Source: Silvimonas soli (GTDB lineage Bacteria > Pseudomonadota > Gammaproteobacteria > Burkholderiales > Chitinibacteraceae). From it: a stretch of 64,000 nt of DNA. A program made the position numbers and the translations under genes. Below the pieces are notes generated by a model. The model worked only from the letters and a program-made list of their open reading frames with translations, was not told the origin of the DNA and did not search any database. Shown one piece after another: positions 8,003-16,752 of the stretch; the first letter of the stretch is position 1; each line of letters begins with the position of its first letter. The DNA lies in the NCBI RefSeq assembly GCF_030035605.1, contig NZ_CP106736.1:3469001-3533000 (forward strand). Direction: 5' to 3'.

Positions 8003-9563
8003 TGTGGTGGAACTGTCGCGCCTGCAGTTTGGTTCTACCGCGCTGTTCCACTTTCTGTTTGTGCCACTCACGCTGGGCCTGAGCTGGATTCTGGTTATTT
8101 GCGAATCCATGTATGTGATGACTGACCAGCAGGTCTACAAGGACATGACCAAGTTCTGGGGCAAGTTGTTTGGTATCAACTTTGCCATGGGCGTCACCAC
8201 GGGGATTACGCTGGAATTCCAGTTTGGCACCAACTGGGCGTATTACTCGCATTACGTGGGCGACATCTTTGGGGTGCCGCTGGCCATTGAAGGCATGATG
8301 GCGTTCTTTCTGGAATCCACCTTTGTCGGGCTGTTTTTCTTTGGCTGGGATCGCCTGTCGCGCGTGCAGCATCTGGGCGTGACTTTCCTGGTGGCACTGG
8401 GTTCCAACCTGTCGGCCTTGTGGATTCTGATTGCCAACGGCTGGATGCAAAATCCGGTCGGCGCCGATTTCAATTACGAAACCATGCGCATGGAACTCAC
8501 CAGCATCGCCGACGTGTTCTTCAACCCGGTGGCGCAGGTGAAGTTTGTGCATACGGTGGCGGCGGGGTATGTGGCGGCATCGATGTTTGTACTGGGTGTG
8601 TCGTCCTGGTATCTACTCAAAGCGCGTGATACCGGCTTCGCCATTCGCTCGTTTGCGGTAGCGGCGGGGTTCGGGCTGGCGTCGGTGTTGTCAGTGATCG
8701 TGCTGGGCGATGAGTCGGGTTACACATCCGGTGAAGTACAACAGGTGAAGCTGGCGGCGATTGAAGCCGAATGGGAAACCATGCCCGCACCTGCCACGTT
8801 CACCGCCATTGGTATCCCCAATCAAAAAGAAGAGCGCACCGATTACGCCATCCGCATTCCGTACTTGTTGGGCTTGATCGCCACGCGTTCGGTAGATAAA
8901 CAAGTCACCGGACTGAAAGACCTCAAGCTGCAATATGAGGATCGCATTCGCAGCGGCATGGTGGCGTATGAAGCGCTGCAAAAGCTGCTGGCGGGCGACA
9001 AGAGTGATCCGGTCAAAACCCAATTTGAAGCACACAAGAAAGACTTGGGCTTTGGCTTGTTGCTGAAGAAATACACGCCAAACGTAACTGACGCGACGCC
9101 AGAGCAAATCAAGTCGGCGGCCAATGACACCATTCCGCAAGTGCTGCCGTTGTTCTTCTCCTTCCGCATCATGGTCGGGTTGGGCATCTGGTTCCTGTTT
9201 ATCTTTGCCGCGTCGTTCTGGTTCCTGGCCAAACGCAATCTGGCGCCACAGCGCTGGTTGCTGCGGCTGTGCGTGTGGTCGATTCCGTTGCCGTGGGTGG
9301 CGATTGAGCTGGGTTGGTTTGTGGCCGAGTACGGTCGGCAGCCTTGGACTATTTCCGGCATCTTGCCGACCTTCCTTTCGGCGTCGTCACTCAGTACCGG
9401 GCAACTGCACTTCAGCATGTTTGGCTTGCTGGGCATCTACTCCACGCTGTTTGTGATCGAGATGTACCTGATGATCAAGTACATCCGCCTCGGGCCGTCG
9501 TCTTTGCATACAGGCAACTACCACGGCGAGAAGAAGCTGCCACAAGGGGAACAACATGCTTGA
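7986..9563 (+). CDS. cydA: Cytochrome bd ubiquinol oxidase subunit I
   Basis: Haem-bearing subunit of the high-affinity quinol oxidase in the inner membrane, reducing O2 to water. 525 residues, close to E. coli CydA (522). Haem ligands are visible as H22 (LFHFLF), H189 (KFVHTVAAGYV) and M396 (FRIMVGLG), and the quinol-site motif GRQPW at 450-454. The periplasmic Q-loop (about 255-385) is the long type, with KEERTDYAIRIPYLLG. GGAG lies 9 bases before the ATG at 7986. It overlaps cydP upstream and cydB downstream (8 bases). Confidence 0.97.
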   Translation: MIPAADVVELSRLQFGSTALFHFLFVPLTLGLSWILVICESMYVMTDQQVYKDMTKFWGKLFGINFAMGVTTGITLEFQFGTNWAYYSHYVGDIFGVPLAIEGMMAFFLESTFVGLFFFGWDRLSRVQHLGVTFLVALGSNLSALWILIANGWMQNPVGADFNYETMRMELTSIADVFFNPVAQVKFVHTVAAGYVAASMFVLGVSSWYLLKARDTGFAIRSFAVAAGFGLASVLSVIVLGDESGYTSGEVQQVKLAAIEAEWETMPAPATFTAIGIPNQKEERTDYAIRIPYLLGLIATRSVDKQVTGLKDLKLQYEDRIRSGMVAYEALQKLLAGDKSDPVKTQFEAHKKDLGFGLLLKKYTPNVTDATPEQIKSAANDTIPQVLPLFFSFRIMVGLGIWFLFIFAASFWFLAKRNLAPQRWLLRLCVWSIPLPWVAIELGWFVAEYGRQPWTISGILPTFLSASSLSTGQLHFSMFGLLGIYSTLFVIEMYLMIKYIRLGPSSLHTGNYHGEKKLPQGEQHA

Positions 9564-10695
9564 TTACGAAACACTCAAGCTGATCTGGTGGGCGCTGGTG
9601 GGCGTGTTGTTGATCGGCTTTGCGCTCACTGGCGGCTGGGATCTGGGCATTGCCGTGTTGTTACCGTTCCTCGGCAAAAACGATGATGAACGCCGGGTGC
9701 TGATCAACACCGTAGGGCCGACGTGGGAGGGCAACCAGACCTGGTTGATTACTGCTGGCGGCGCCTTGTTTGCGGCGTGGCCACTGGTGTACGCGGCGGC
9801 CTTTTCAGTGTTCTATATCGCGTTGATGCTGACGTTGTTTGCCTTGTTTTTACGCCCGGTCGGCTTTGACTATCGTAGCAAGCTGCCCAATCCGAAATGG
9901 CGTAATGGCTGGGACTGGGGCTTGTTCGTGGGCGGGCTGGTGCCGTCGATCATCTTTGGCGTGGCTTTTGGCAATCTGTTCACCGGTGTGTCTTATCAGT
10001 TTGATAACACCATGCGGGTGAGCTACGGCGATGCCAGTTTCTTTGATCTGCTGAACCCGTTAGCGCTGTTCTGCGGCGTGGTGTCGCTAGCGATGCTCAC
10101 CCTGCATGGCGCGGCGTTTCTGCAATTGCGCACTGAGGGTGTGATCCAGGCGCGGGCACGGCGGGCGGTGCAGGTGGCTGGCGTCATCACAGCGGCGTTG
10201 TTTGTGCTGGGCGGGTTCTGGATATCGCAACGCGCCGGTTTGCAGATCACCCAAATGGGTTCGCCCAATGACGTGCTGCGGCCGCTGGATAAAGTCGTGG
10301 AATCGCTCCCCGGCGGCTGGCTGGCTAACTACGCGCGTTACCCGCTGACCTGGTTGTTGCCGGCGTTGGGCGTCGCCGGCGCGGTGCTGGCGGTGGTATT
10401 TGCGGGCATTCGGTTGCGCTGGTTGACGTTGCTGGCCAGTAGCGTGGCGCTGATCGGCATCATCCTCACAGCGGGCTGGTCGTTGTTCCCGTTCGTGTTG
10501 CCATCTTCGCTAGATCCGAAATCCAGCCTGACGGTGTGGGATGCGGTATCCAGCCATAAAACGCTGGGCATCATGCTGGGCGTGGCGATTGTATTCATGC
10601 CGATCATTTCGCTGTACACCGGCTGGGTTTATCGCGTGATGCGCGGCAAGGTCACGGTAGAACGCATCCGTGCCGAAACGCACACCAGTTATTAA
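9556..10695 (+). CDS. cydB: Cytochrome bd ubiquinol oxidase subunit II
   Basis: Second large subunit of cytochrome bd, 379 residues, exactly the E. coli length. It is a polytopic membrane protein beginning MLDYETLKLIWWALVGVLL with GGWDLGIAVLLPFLGKNDDERR, the loop typical of CydB, and NTVGPTWEGNQTWLI. It overlaps the end of cydA and is followed 30 bases later by cydX. AAGGGGAACAAC precedes the ATG. Confidence 0.97.
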   Translation: MLDYETLKLIWWALVGVLLIGFALTGGWDLGIAVLLPFLGKNDDERRVLINTVGPTWEGNQTWLITAGGALFAAWPLVYAAAFSVFYIALMLTLFALFLRPVGFDYRSKLPNPKWRNGWDWGLFVGGLVPSIIFGVAFGNLFTGVSYQFDNTMRVSYGDASFFDLLNPLALFCGVVSLAMLTLHGAAFLQLRTEGVIQARARRAVQVAGVITAALFVLGGFWISQRAGLQITQMGSPNDVLRPLDKVVESLPGGWLANYARYPLTWLLPALGVAGAVLAVVFAGIRLRWLTLLASSVALIGIILTAGWSLFPFVLPSSLDPKSSLTVWDAVSSHKTLGIMLGVAIVFMPIISLYTGWVYRVMRGKVTVERIRAETHTSY

Positions 10696-10725
10696 CCCCG
10701 GCTAGCGAGCAAGGAGCAATCAAGC

Positions 10726-10887
10726 ATGTGGTATTTCACCTGGATATTGGGTTTGGGGCTGGCGCTGGCGTTTGGCATCATCAATGTGATGTGGCTGGAA
10801 AGCCATTACGCCTTCGGCACGCAGAAAGACGATGTAACCCGGCAGCGCTTTGAGCATTACCGCAATAAAAAGCGGCGCAAGGGCTAG
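10726..10887 (+). CDS. cydX: Cytochrome bd oxidase small subunit CydX
   Basis: A 53-residue gene too short for most gene finders. It starts MWYFTWILGLGLALAFGI, the hallmark of CydX, whose single membrane helix packs against CydA and is needed for oxidase stability and activity. After the helix it reads MWLESHYAFGTQ and ends in a basic tail (YRNKKRRKG), longer than E. coli CydX (37 residues). AAGGAG lies about ten bases before the ATG. Last gene of the cydPABX operon; a terminator follows 28 bases later. Confidence 0.93.
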   Translation: MWYFTWILGLGLALAFGIINVMWLESHYAFGTQKDDVTRQRFEHYRNKKRRKG

Positions 10888-10915
10888 GCTTGGTAGTGGG
10901 CTGATGTGCAGACCC

Positions 10916-10949
10916 AAAAAACGGCGCGGAAGATTTTCGCGCCGTTTTT
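10916..10949 (+). terminator. Rho-independent terminator of the cyd operon
   Basis: AAAAACGGCGCG ... CGCGCCGTTTTT, a stem of 12-13 bp with a loop of about nine bases, 28 bases after cydX. The A and T tracts make it potentially bidirectional. Confidence 0.9.
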
Positions 10950-11034
10950 ACGTGCGATGACTACGCTGCGCAATAGCGATCAAATACGCCAGGATAATCC
11001 TGGTTAGATTGGCAGTACGCATTGTGAGAAAACC

Positions 11035-11868
11035 ATGAATCCGGTAGCAAAAGCACTCTGGCTGATCGAGTCCGGGCTACAAGCCGAAGTGACACTGGAA
11101 CGGCTGGCCCAGGTGTGCGGCGTGTCGCGTTTCAGCTTGCTTCGGGCGTTCGGCGCGGTCACCGGCTGTTCGGTCATGAGCTATTTACGGGCCCGCCGGC
11201 TAAGCGAAGCGGCGCGGGTTCTGGCAACTGGCGCGCCCAATATTCTGGATGTGGCACTGGACGCCGGTTATGGCTCTCACGAAGCGTTTACTCGGGCATT
11301 TCGCGAGCAATTTGGCCTCACGCCGCAAGCGCTACGTGAGCAAAGCCACCTGAATGGCATCACTTTGATGGAGCCTTTTCGCATGGACCAACAACACTTT
11401 ATCGATCTGGAAGCACCGCGTTTTGAAACCAGCCAGCCCATGCTGATCGCCGGACTGGGCGAACGCTATACCTTTGACACCAATGACGGCATTCCGCGCC
11501 AGTGGCAACGTTTTAGCCCGTGGATCGGCCGCGTGCCGGGAGAAGTAAAAGGCGTGGCGTACGGGGTGTGTTGTAACGGCGACGGTAACGACAGCTTTGA
11601 GTATATCGCCGGGGTGCAGGTGGCCAGCACGAGCGGGCTGCCAGCGGATTTTCACCACGTCCAGATTCCGCAGCGACGCTACGCGGTATTCACGCATCGC
11701 AAACACATCTCGACCATTCGCGACACCATCAATGCCATCTGGAACAAATGGCTGCCGGAATCCGGGTTTCGTCATGGCAATGCACCGGACTTTGAGCGCT
11801 ACGATCAAGCGTTTGATCCCGCTACCGGCAACGGTTCATTTGAAATCTGGGTGCCCATCGAGGACTGA
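11035..11868 (+). CDS. AraC-family regulator with GyrI-like effector domain
   Basis: 277 residues. N-terminal AraC/XylS DNA-binding domain (about 1-103) with two helix-turn-helix units: LAQVCGVSRFSLLRAFGAVTG and ILDVALDAGYGSHEAFTRAF. A C-terminal GyrI/Rob-type domain (about 120-277) recognises small molecules in relatives. This domain order is that of Rob-like activators, which often govern stress or drug-efflux genes. It stands alone on the plus strand, so its targets are unknown. Confidence 0.85.
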   Translation: MNPVAKALWLIESGLQAEVTLERLAQVCGVSRFSLLRAFGAVTGCSVMSYLRARRLSEAARVLATGAPNILDVALDAGYGSHEAFTRAFREQFGLTPQALREQSHLNGITLMEPFRMDQQHFIDLEAPRFETSQPMLIAGLGERYTFDTNDGIPRQWQRFSPWIGRVPGEVKGVAYGVCCNGDGNDSFEYIAGVQVASTSGLPADFHHVQIPQRRYAVFTHRKHISTIRDTINAIWNKWLPESGFRHGNAPDFERYDQAFDPATGNGSFEIWVPIED

Positions 11869-12127
11869 CGCCCCGGCAAATATTCTGAGATCTGCGCCAG
11901 CAGGGCCGCTGGTGCCGCCGAAATGTCTCATTCTGCAATGTGCATGGCTTGTCAGATTGCGTTGTAAGGTAGCTTGGCGGATATTCAACAGCAGTACGCA
12001 ACTGTCATAACAAGCAGGTTTGCGAGATCGGCCGATGATCCCGGGGAATGGCGCGTCGTGTTTGCAGCGCATCCGGCCCGCCAAGTGGATAACATCGGCC
12101 GCCTTGTGTTGCATGAAAGGATGCCGC

Positions 12128-12868
12128 GTGCCCATCCGGTCCATTGTCACCGTTGTTTGCATGCTCTGGTTGCGCCAGGCTGGCGCAGCTTTGCCGACGG
12201 TTGAGATTGGCGCCGAAGACGACTGGTATCCGTACTCCGGACAGATTGCGACTGAATCCAAAGGCATGGCTGAAGATATTGTTCGCGCTTCGTTTGCGGC
12301 GGCAGGCTTCAATGTGCATTTTGTCTCGTTACCGTATGCCCGCTGCGTGCATATGGTGCTCACCGGCGAGCTAGCCGGGTGCTTTGATACCTCGCGCACC
12401 CGCGAGAACGAGCGGGATTTTCTCTGGCCCGATCAGCCCATGTTCTACAGCCGCGCGTATATCTATGCGCCAAGTGACTCGACCGAGCATGACCTTGGCC
12501 CGCGTGCGCTGGAAGGCAAACATGTGGCGGTGACTAACGGCTACGAATACGGCAGCGATTTTGACGGCGACCCGCTGGTGCAGCGTGAGGTCACCAATCA
12601 AAGTATTTACAGTTTGCGCATGCTGGCACTTGGGCGAGTGCAATATGCGCTGGCCTTTGAGAAAGTGGCCGATTACCTGATCCGCACCCACAAGAGTGAA
12701 TTCGATGGCAAATTCAAAGTGGTAGGCATGACGGCGCAAACCAACATCTATTGCGTGTTTTCCCGCAGTTTCAAAGATTCCCGCGTTTATCTGGCCGCCT
12801 TTAACCACGGTTTTGCCACCATTCAGGCGAATGGCACCTATCAGGATATCGTTGCGGCCTGGCGCTAG
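12128..12868 (+). CDS. Periplasmic solute-binding protein (SBP_bac_3 type)
   Basis: About 246 residues. A signal peptide (VPIRSIVTVVCMLWLRQAGAA) is followed by a bilobal amino-acid-binding fold: IGAEDDWYPYSGQ, GMAEDIVRASFAAAGFNVHFVSLPYARCVHMV, GCFDTSRTRENERDFLWP. I start at GTG 12128, which has AAGGA seven bases upstream and places a signal peptide at the N-terminus; the longer open frame from 12020 adds sequence without features. No ABC permease or ATPase is adjacent, so it may be an orphan sensor-type binding protein. It ends ten bases from the convergent EAL gene. Confidence 0.75.
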   Translation: MPIRSIVTVVCMLWLRQAGAALPTVEIGAEDDWYPYSGQIATESKGMAEDIVRASFAAAGFNVHFVSLPYARCVHMVLTGELAGCFDTSRTRENERDFLWPDQPMFYSRAYIYAPSDSTEHDLGPRALEGKHVAVTNGYEYGSDFDGDPLVQREVTNQSIYSLRMLALGRVQYALAFEKVADYLIRTHKSEFDGKFKVVGMTAQTNIYCVFSRSFKDSRVYLAAFNHGFATIQANGTYQDIVAAWR

Positions 12869-12877
12869 GCTGCGCGC

Positions 12878-14467
12878 TTACAAGGTATCCATCTTGCGGA
12901 TCACCGAGGCCATGCTTTTGAGTTTTTGTGCCAGCTCGGCGGCGGGCACCGCGCGGGAAAACAGCCAGCCTTGGGCAAATTGCACCCCGCGCTCGCGCAG
13001 GTAATCGGCTTGCTCGGCGGTCTCGACACCCTCGGCAATAACAGTCAGATTCAGCGAGCGCGCCATGGCGATAATGTGGCCCGGCACATGGCTGGCCACG
13101 GCGTCTTTGCCAATGGTATCGATAAACGATTTATCAATTTTCAGATGGTCCAGCGCCATGCTGGTCAGGTATGACAAGCTGGAATAACCAGTACCAAAAT
13201 CATCAATCGCCACCCGGATGCCCAAAGTACGGATGTCATTGATCATTTGCCGGGCTTCTTCGGCGTTGATAAAACCACGCTCGGTCGCCTCGACCACCAG
13301 GTTATGCGGCGCCATGCCGGTCACTTTGATGACGCGATACAACAAAGACAAAGTGCGTTCGTTTTCCAGGTCTGCCGCCGACAGATTGACGCCAATGGCA
13401 AAGTCCGGAAAAGCCTTGAAATGATGGGATATGTCATGCGCCACCAGCGATAACACGCGCTCGGTAATCTGGGTAATCATGCCGGTGCGTTCGGCTTCCG
13501 GAATAAACACATCCGGCGGGATCACTTCACCATTCAAACGTCGCCAGCGGATCAGCGCCTCTGCCGCAACCCAGCGACCGGTGTGCAGGTCGATAACGGG
13601 TTGGTATACCAGCGAGAACTCCTGGCGCTTGAGTGCAGTGCGCATCATGGTTTGCAGTGTGGTTTGATGGCGCGCGATATAGACCAATACTGCAATTAAC
13701 AGGATGGCCGTAGCCGCGCCTAACGGCACCATGAACAAAGCCAGCTTGCGCACATTTTGTGTCAGATAAACCACCGGCACAGCCGCGACGCCAACCAGGT
13801 TGTAACGCGCCGAGCGGTGCAGCGCCACCACATAATTGCCTTCCAGAAACGAAACGCTGTCGCCACTTTTTAACTGGGCGAGCCATGCCGGGTTGACGCT
13901 GCCGTTGGAGGCAATGGGCAGATCAAAACCGGTGTAAAAGACGCTCAGCAGCATGCCTTTTACATGAGTGTCGATATCTAGCGCTGCGTCTTGCGCCATG
14001 ATTGCCGCGTAGCCATCCATTGAAGAAATCCGCACATCGTAATCGGCAGCAAAGGGCAATTTGACCGACTTGCGGATGGCCACGCCGCGCGGCGTGACGA
14101 TGTCGGGCAGGCCAATGTAGACGCCATCGGCGTGCGGCCCGATCGACGAGCAAACCAGGCGGTTATTGGCAATGTAGGCGATCGCACGTAAATGCGATGA
14201 ACTGAAGGCAAGGCGCCGCATCAGCACCATGTTTTCTTCCGAGCAAGGATTGCTCGCGCCAGCGCGCATGAGCTGGTCATGCGCCGAGAAGAATTCCTGG
14301 GCAACGCCATCGGCCCTGGCCAGAACGGTGGTGGCCAGACGTAATGCTTCATTGCGCTGATCCTGCAGCCCGCGAGTGCGGGCCAGGCTAAGCGCGGCAA
14401 ATATCGGGCCGATAATAGCCGCGATGGCGATCAGGGCGATCAATCCGATCGCCAGACGCTTGTGCAC
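12878..14467 (-). CDS. CSS-motif EAL-domain c-di-GMP phosphodiesterase
   Basis: Membrane phosphodiesterase hydrolysing c-di-GMP, 529 residues. First membrane helix at about 5-27, periplasmic CSS domain (28-240) with C75 and the C106-S107-S108 motif (LVCSSIG), second helix at about 242-265, then the EAL domain (275-520). The catalytic signature is present: AEAL (302-305), NLSA (361-364), DDFGTGYSS (422-430), DHLKID and AEGVET. In this class a disulfide in the CSS domain restrains activity, linking periplasmic redox state to c-di-GMP. No GGDEF domain is present. A single gene convergent with the solute-binding protein. Confidence 0.92.
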   Translation of the reverse strand: MHKRLAIGLIALIAIAAIIGPIFAALSLARTRGLQDQRNEALRLATTVLARADGVAQEFFSAHDQLMRAGASNPCSEENMVLMRRLAFSSSHLRAIAYIANNRLVCSSIGPHADGVYIGLPDIVTPRGVAIRKSVKLPFAADYDVRISSMDGYAAIMAQDAALDIDTHVKGMLLSVFYTGFDLPIASNGSVNPAWLAQLKSGDSVSFLEGNYVVALHRSARYNLVGVAAVPVVYLTQNVRKLALFMVPLGAATAILLIAVLVYIARHQTTLQTMMRTALKRQEFSLVYQPVIDLHTGRWVAAEALIRWRRLNGEVIPPDVFIPEAERTGMITQITERVLSLVAHDISHHFKAFPDFAIGVNLSAADLENERTLSLLYRVIKVTGMAPHNLVVEATERGFINAEEARQMINDIRTLGIRVAIDDFGTGYSSLSYLTSMALDHLKIDKSFIDTIGKDAVASHVPGHIIAMARSLNLTVIAEGVETAEQADYLRERGVQFAQGWLFSRAVPAAELAQKLKSMASVIRKMDTL

Positions 14468-14842
14468 AACTCCCCCTTTTGATTCTCGCCGCCTGGTGTT
14501 TGCGATTACAAACAGTCGCGGCAGAATCCGCCCTCAACCGTGGTGAAGCCTGCTCCCTGGTGTGCGGCGCAAGCGACCAAAGTCATTATTCTTTTTTGCC
14601 CTGATCACAGACCGGGCAATTATGATTCCAAGAGTATATGACATGTGCTTGTTACGGTTTTCGGCGATGAAGGCGCGGTGTTGTTTTGCCCTGACAGCGC
14701 GGCTGCCGGTTTCACCCGCCTGATCGCGGCACGGCTATTTGGAAGCGCTGTTTTTAAACATAAACCTGAGAATCAGTGACCTGCCAGAGGTGCCAGGTTC
14801 AGCGCGTTCTGTTTTTTTGAATCTGTTGGGCAAGAGGAATTT
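14468..14842. other. Divergent intergenic region, EAL gene / flavin reductase
   Basis: 375 bases holding the promoters of two divergent genes. I see no RNA gene or repeat. A small imperfect dyad, ACCTGCCA / TGCCAGGT, lies at about 14779-14799, some 45 bases before the flavin reductase start. Confidence 0.4.
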
Positions 14843-15463
14843 ATGTCTGAGGAAGTCTGTTTTTACGAACCCGCGTTGGGGCACGGTTTGCCGCACGATC
14901 CATTCAACGCCATTGTCGGGCCACGGCCAATAGGCTGGATTTCGTCACGCGCCAGCGATGGCAAGCTCAACCTCGCGCCATACAGTTTCTTCAATGCCTT
15001 TAACTACACTCCGCCAATCATTGGCTTTGCCAGCGTCGGCGCCAAAGACAGCCTGCGTAATATCGAGCAGACCGGCGAATTTTGCTGGAATCTGGCGACC
15101 CGGCCACTGGCTGCCGCAATGAACCAGACCTGTGCCGCCGTGCCGCCAGAAGTCGATGAATTTGCCCTCGCAGGCCTGACCCCCGAATCCTCACGCCTGG
15201 TTAAAGTGCCGCGAGTAAAAGAAAGCCCGGTATCGTTTGAATGCAAACTTAGCCAGATCGTGCAGCTGCAATCCGCGGCGGGTCAGCAGGTGAATAGCTG
15301 GCTGATTCTGGGGGAGGTGGTTGGCGTGCATATCGCCACAGCGTTACTGGTAGATGGCATATACCAGACTGCGCTGGCCCAGCCCATTTTGCGCGGCGGC
15401 GGTGCGGCGGATTATTTCGAGATCACCCAGGACATGCTGTTCAAAATGGCGCGGCCAACTTGA
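14843..15463 (+). CDS. Flavin reductase-like (FMN-binding split barrel) protein
   Basis: 206 residues of the flavin-reductase-like family: FNAIVGPRPIGWISSRASDGKLNLAPYSFFN and PPIIGFAS with KDSLRNIEQTGEF, the phosphate-binding and isoalloxazine-contact regions of this FMN-binding split barrel. Members act as NAD(P)H:FMN reductases or monooxygenase components; no partner oxygenase is nearby, so the substrate is unknown. AGAGGAA lies about seven bases before the ATG. Convergent with the DsbA-like gene; a strong stem overlaps its stop codon. Confidence 0.85.
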   Translation: MSEEVCFYEPALGHGLPHDPFNAIVGPRPIGWISSRASDGKLNLAPYSFFNAFNYTPPIIGFASVGAKDSLRNIEQTGEFCWNLATRPLAAAMNQTCAAVPPEVDEFALAGLTPESSRLVKVPRVKESPVSFECKLSQIVQLQSAAGQQVNSWLILGEVVGVHIATALLVDGIYQTALAQPILRGGGAADYFEITQDMLFKMARPT

Positions 15464-15476
15464 TATTGGCCGCGCC
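15448..15476 (+). terminator. Strong hairpin over the flavin reductase stop codon
   Basis: GGCGCGGCCAA / TTGGCCGCGCC forms a perfect 11-bp stem with a 7-base loop containing the TGA stop. There is no T tract, so termination would be atypical; it may instead protect the 3' end. Confidence 0.45.
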
Positions 15477-15499
15477 GGTTGCTGCGGATAGCTGAGCGA

Positions 15500-16153
15500 T
15501 CAGGCCTCGGCAGCAATCTGCCGCAGCGCTTGTTCAAATACTTCCACCGGCTGACCGCCCTGGATCAGATGGCGCTCGTTGATGATCACGGCCGGTACGG
15601 CGTTGATGCCATTGCTTTGGTAGAAACGTTCCAGCTGGCGCACGTCGGCGGCGTATTCATCGGAGTCCAGAATGGCGTGGGCGCGGGTTTGATCCAGGCC
15701 GACCTCACCAGACAGGTTCACCAGCAAAGCGTGATCAGACGGATTCTGGCCATCGGTAAAATAGGCTTTGAACAGCGCCAGTTTGAGCGCGCGTTGTTTG
15801 TCGGTATCGACGGTTTCGGCCCAATGCAACAAGCGGTGCGCGTCAAACGTGTTGTAGATGCGGCCACGCTGTTCCATGTTGAAAGTGAACCCCACTGCGG
15901 CACCACGTGCACGAATCCCTTCGCGATTGGCCTGCATTTGCTCTGGCGTGGAGCCGTACTTCTCGACCAGATGCTCCAGGATATCCTGGCCTTCCGGCAC
16001 CATTTGCGGGTTCAGTTCAAATGGCTGAAAGTGAATCTCGGTCTGCACTTCATCGCCCACGCGGGCAATGGCTTGTTCCAGCGACTTGAGCCCGATGGCA
16101 CACCAGGGGCAGGACACATCGGAAACAAAATCGATCTTTAGTTTGGTACCCAC
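15500..16153 (-). CDS. FrnE-like DsbA-family oxidoreductase
   Basis: About 217 residues, the usual size of FrnE/2-hydroxychromene-isomerase-like thioredoxin-fold proteins. The active site CPWC lies in IDFVSDVSCPWCAIGLK near the N-terminus, followed by a helical insertion and the cis-Pro region NAVPAVIINERHLIQGGQP. There is no signal peptide, so it should act in the cytoplasm as a disulfide isomerase or oxidoreductase. I start at GTG 16153, preceded by GAGG at 8-base spacing; the open frame extends to 16216, but the extra residues do not belong to the fold. Confidence 0.85.
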   Translation of the reverse strand: MGTKLKIDFVSDVSCPWCAIGLKSLEQAIARVGDEVQTEIHFQPFELNPQMVPEGQDILEHLVEKYGSTPEQMQANREGIRARGAAVGFTFNMEQRGRIYNTFDAHRLLHWAETVDTDKQRALKLALFKAYFTDGQNPSDHALLVNLSGEVGLDQTRAHAILDSDEYAADVRQLERFYQSNGINAVPAVIINERHLIQGGQPVEVFEQALRQIAAEA

Positions 16154-16305
16154 GGTGATTACCTCGCGCACTGGTGGCAGCTGCATGGTGCAGCCTGGAT
16201 GTTTGATTAGTCTCAAATGAGTGCGGGGAGGGGGAATTCAAGGAGGAATGGATTGGTTTTTGGCGTGGTGTGGTGGGTTTTGACTGGCAACTGAAAAGAC
16301 AAAGG

Positions 16306-16560
16306 CGTGAGTGCCTTCGGCACGGGTTGAAGACGTTTGATGCCCGGTGGTGACCGGGAGCACGTTTCTTTTCTTTGCGTCGCCAAAGAAAAGAAACCAA
16401 AAGTTCCGCAGAGCGGGATAGCAAAAGGCGACCCCGCTGCCGCAAGGGGGCCCGAAGTCAAAAGCCGAAGCAAACCATTTATTGGCGAGGGCTCTCTGCG
16501 CGCATCCTGCGTTCCCTGGGTCGGCCGGAGCCCGAGGTCTCCGGTTCTCGGTCGGCGTGT
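16306..16560. repeat. 240-base structured intergenic repeat, copy A
   Basis: Begins GTGCCTTCGGCACGGG, then CCCGGTGGTGACCGGG, a long hairpin (16364-16397), GCAGAGCGGGATAGC, CCCCGCTGCCGCAAGGGGG and CCGAAGTCAAAAGCC. The same order occurs in copy B at 24619. The hairpin is GTTTCTTTTCTTTG with its exact complement around a 6-base loop. Short open frames across it are spurious. With the REP unit at 16599 it fills most of the 599-base gap before the next gene. Confidence 0.8.
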
Positions 16561-16598
16561 TCAGTCGCTTTGTTGGCCCGGTAATATTCAAAAGCTTC

Positions 16599-16633
16599 GT
16601 AGCCCGGATGGAGCGTTAGCGGGAATCCGGGGG
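16599..16633. repeat. REP unit
   Basis: GTAGCCCGGATGGAGC followed by GCGGGAATCCGGGGG, the same unit as in the REPIN-like elements. The expected inverted partner downstream (around 16690-16710, GGATTCTC and TTTAGCCCGG) is badly decayed. Confidence 0.7.
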
Positions 16634-16752
16634 ACGATGATGGTCGTTGCACATTTCGCTGGCGAGTTGGTGCTTTGCGACGCAGGATTCTCTCCAGGCT
16701 TTAGCCCGGTGCCATCAATGGCTCAACCCGCCAGCAGAAAACCGCGCTGCGC

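Noticed and set aside
12020..12127. N-terminal extension of the solute-binding protein
   Set aside because: The GTG at 12128 has a ribosome binding site and gives a proper signal peptide; the extension would bury it.
16050..16591. Overlapping short frames across repeat copy A
   Set aside because: Arg/Ser/Pro-rich frames recur in every copy of the structured repeat and lack ribosome binding sites; they reflect the repeat, not proteins.
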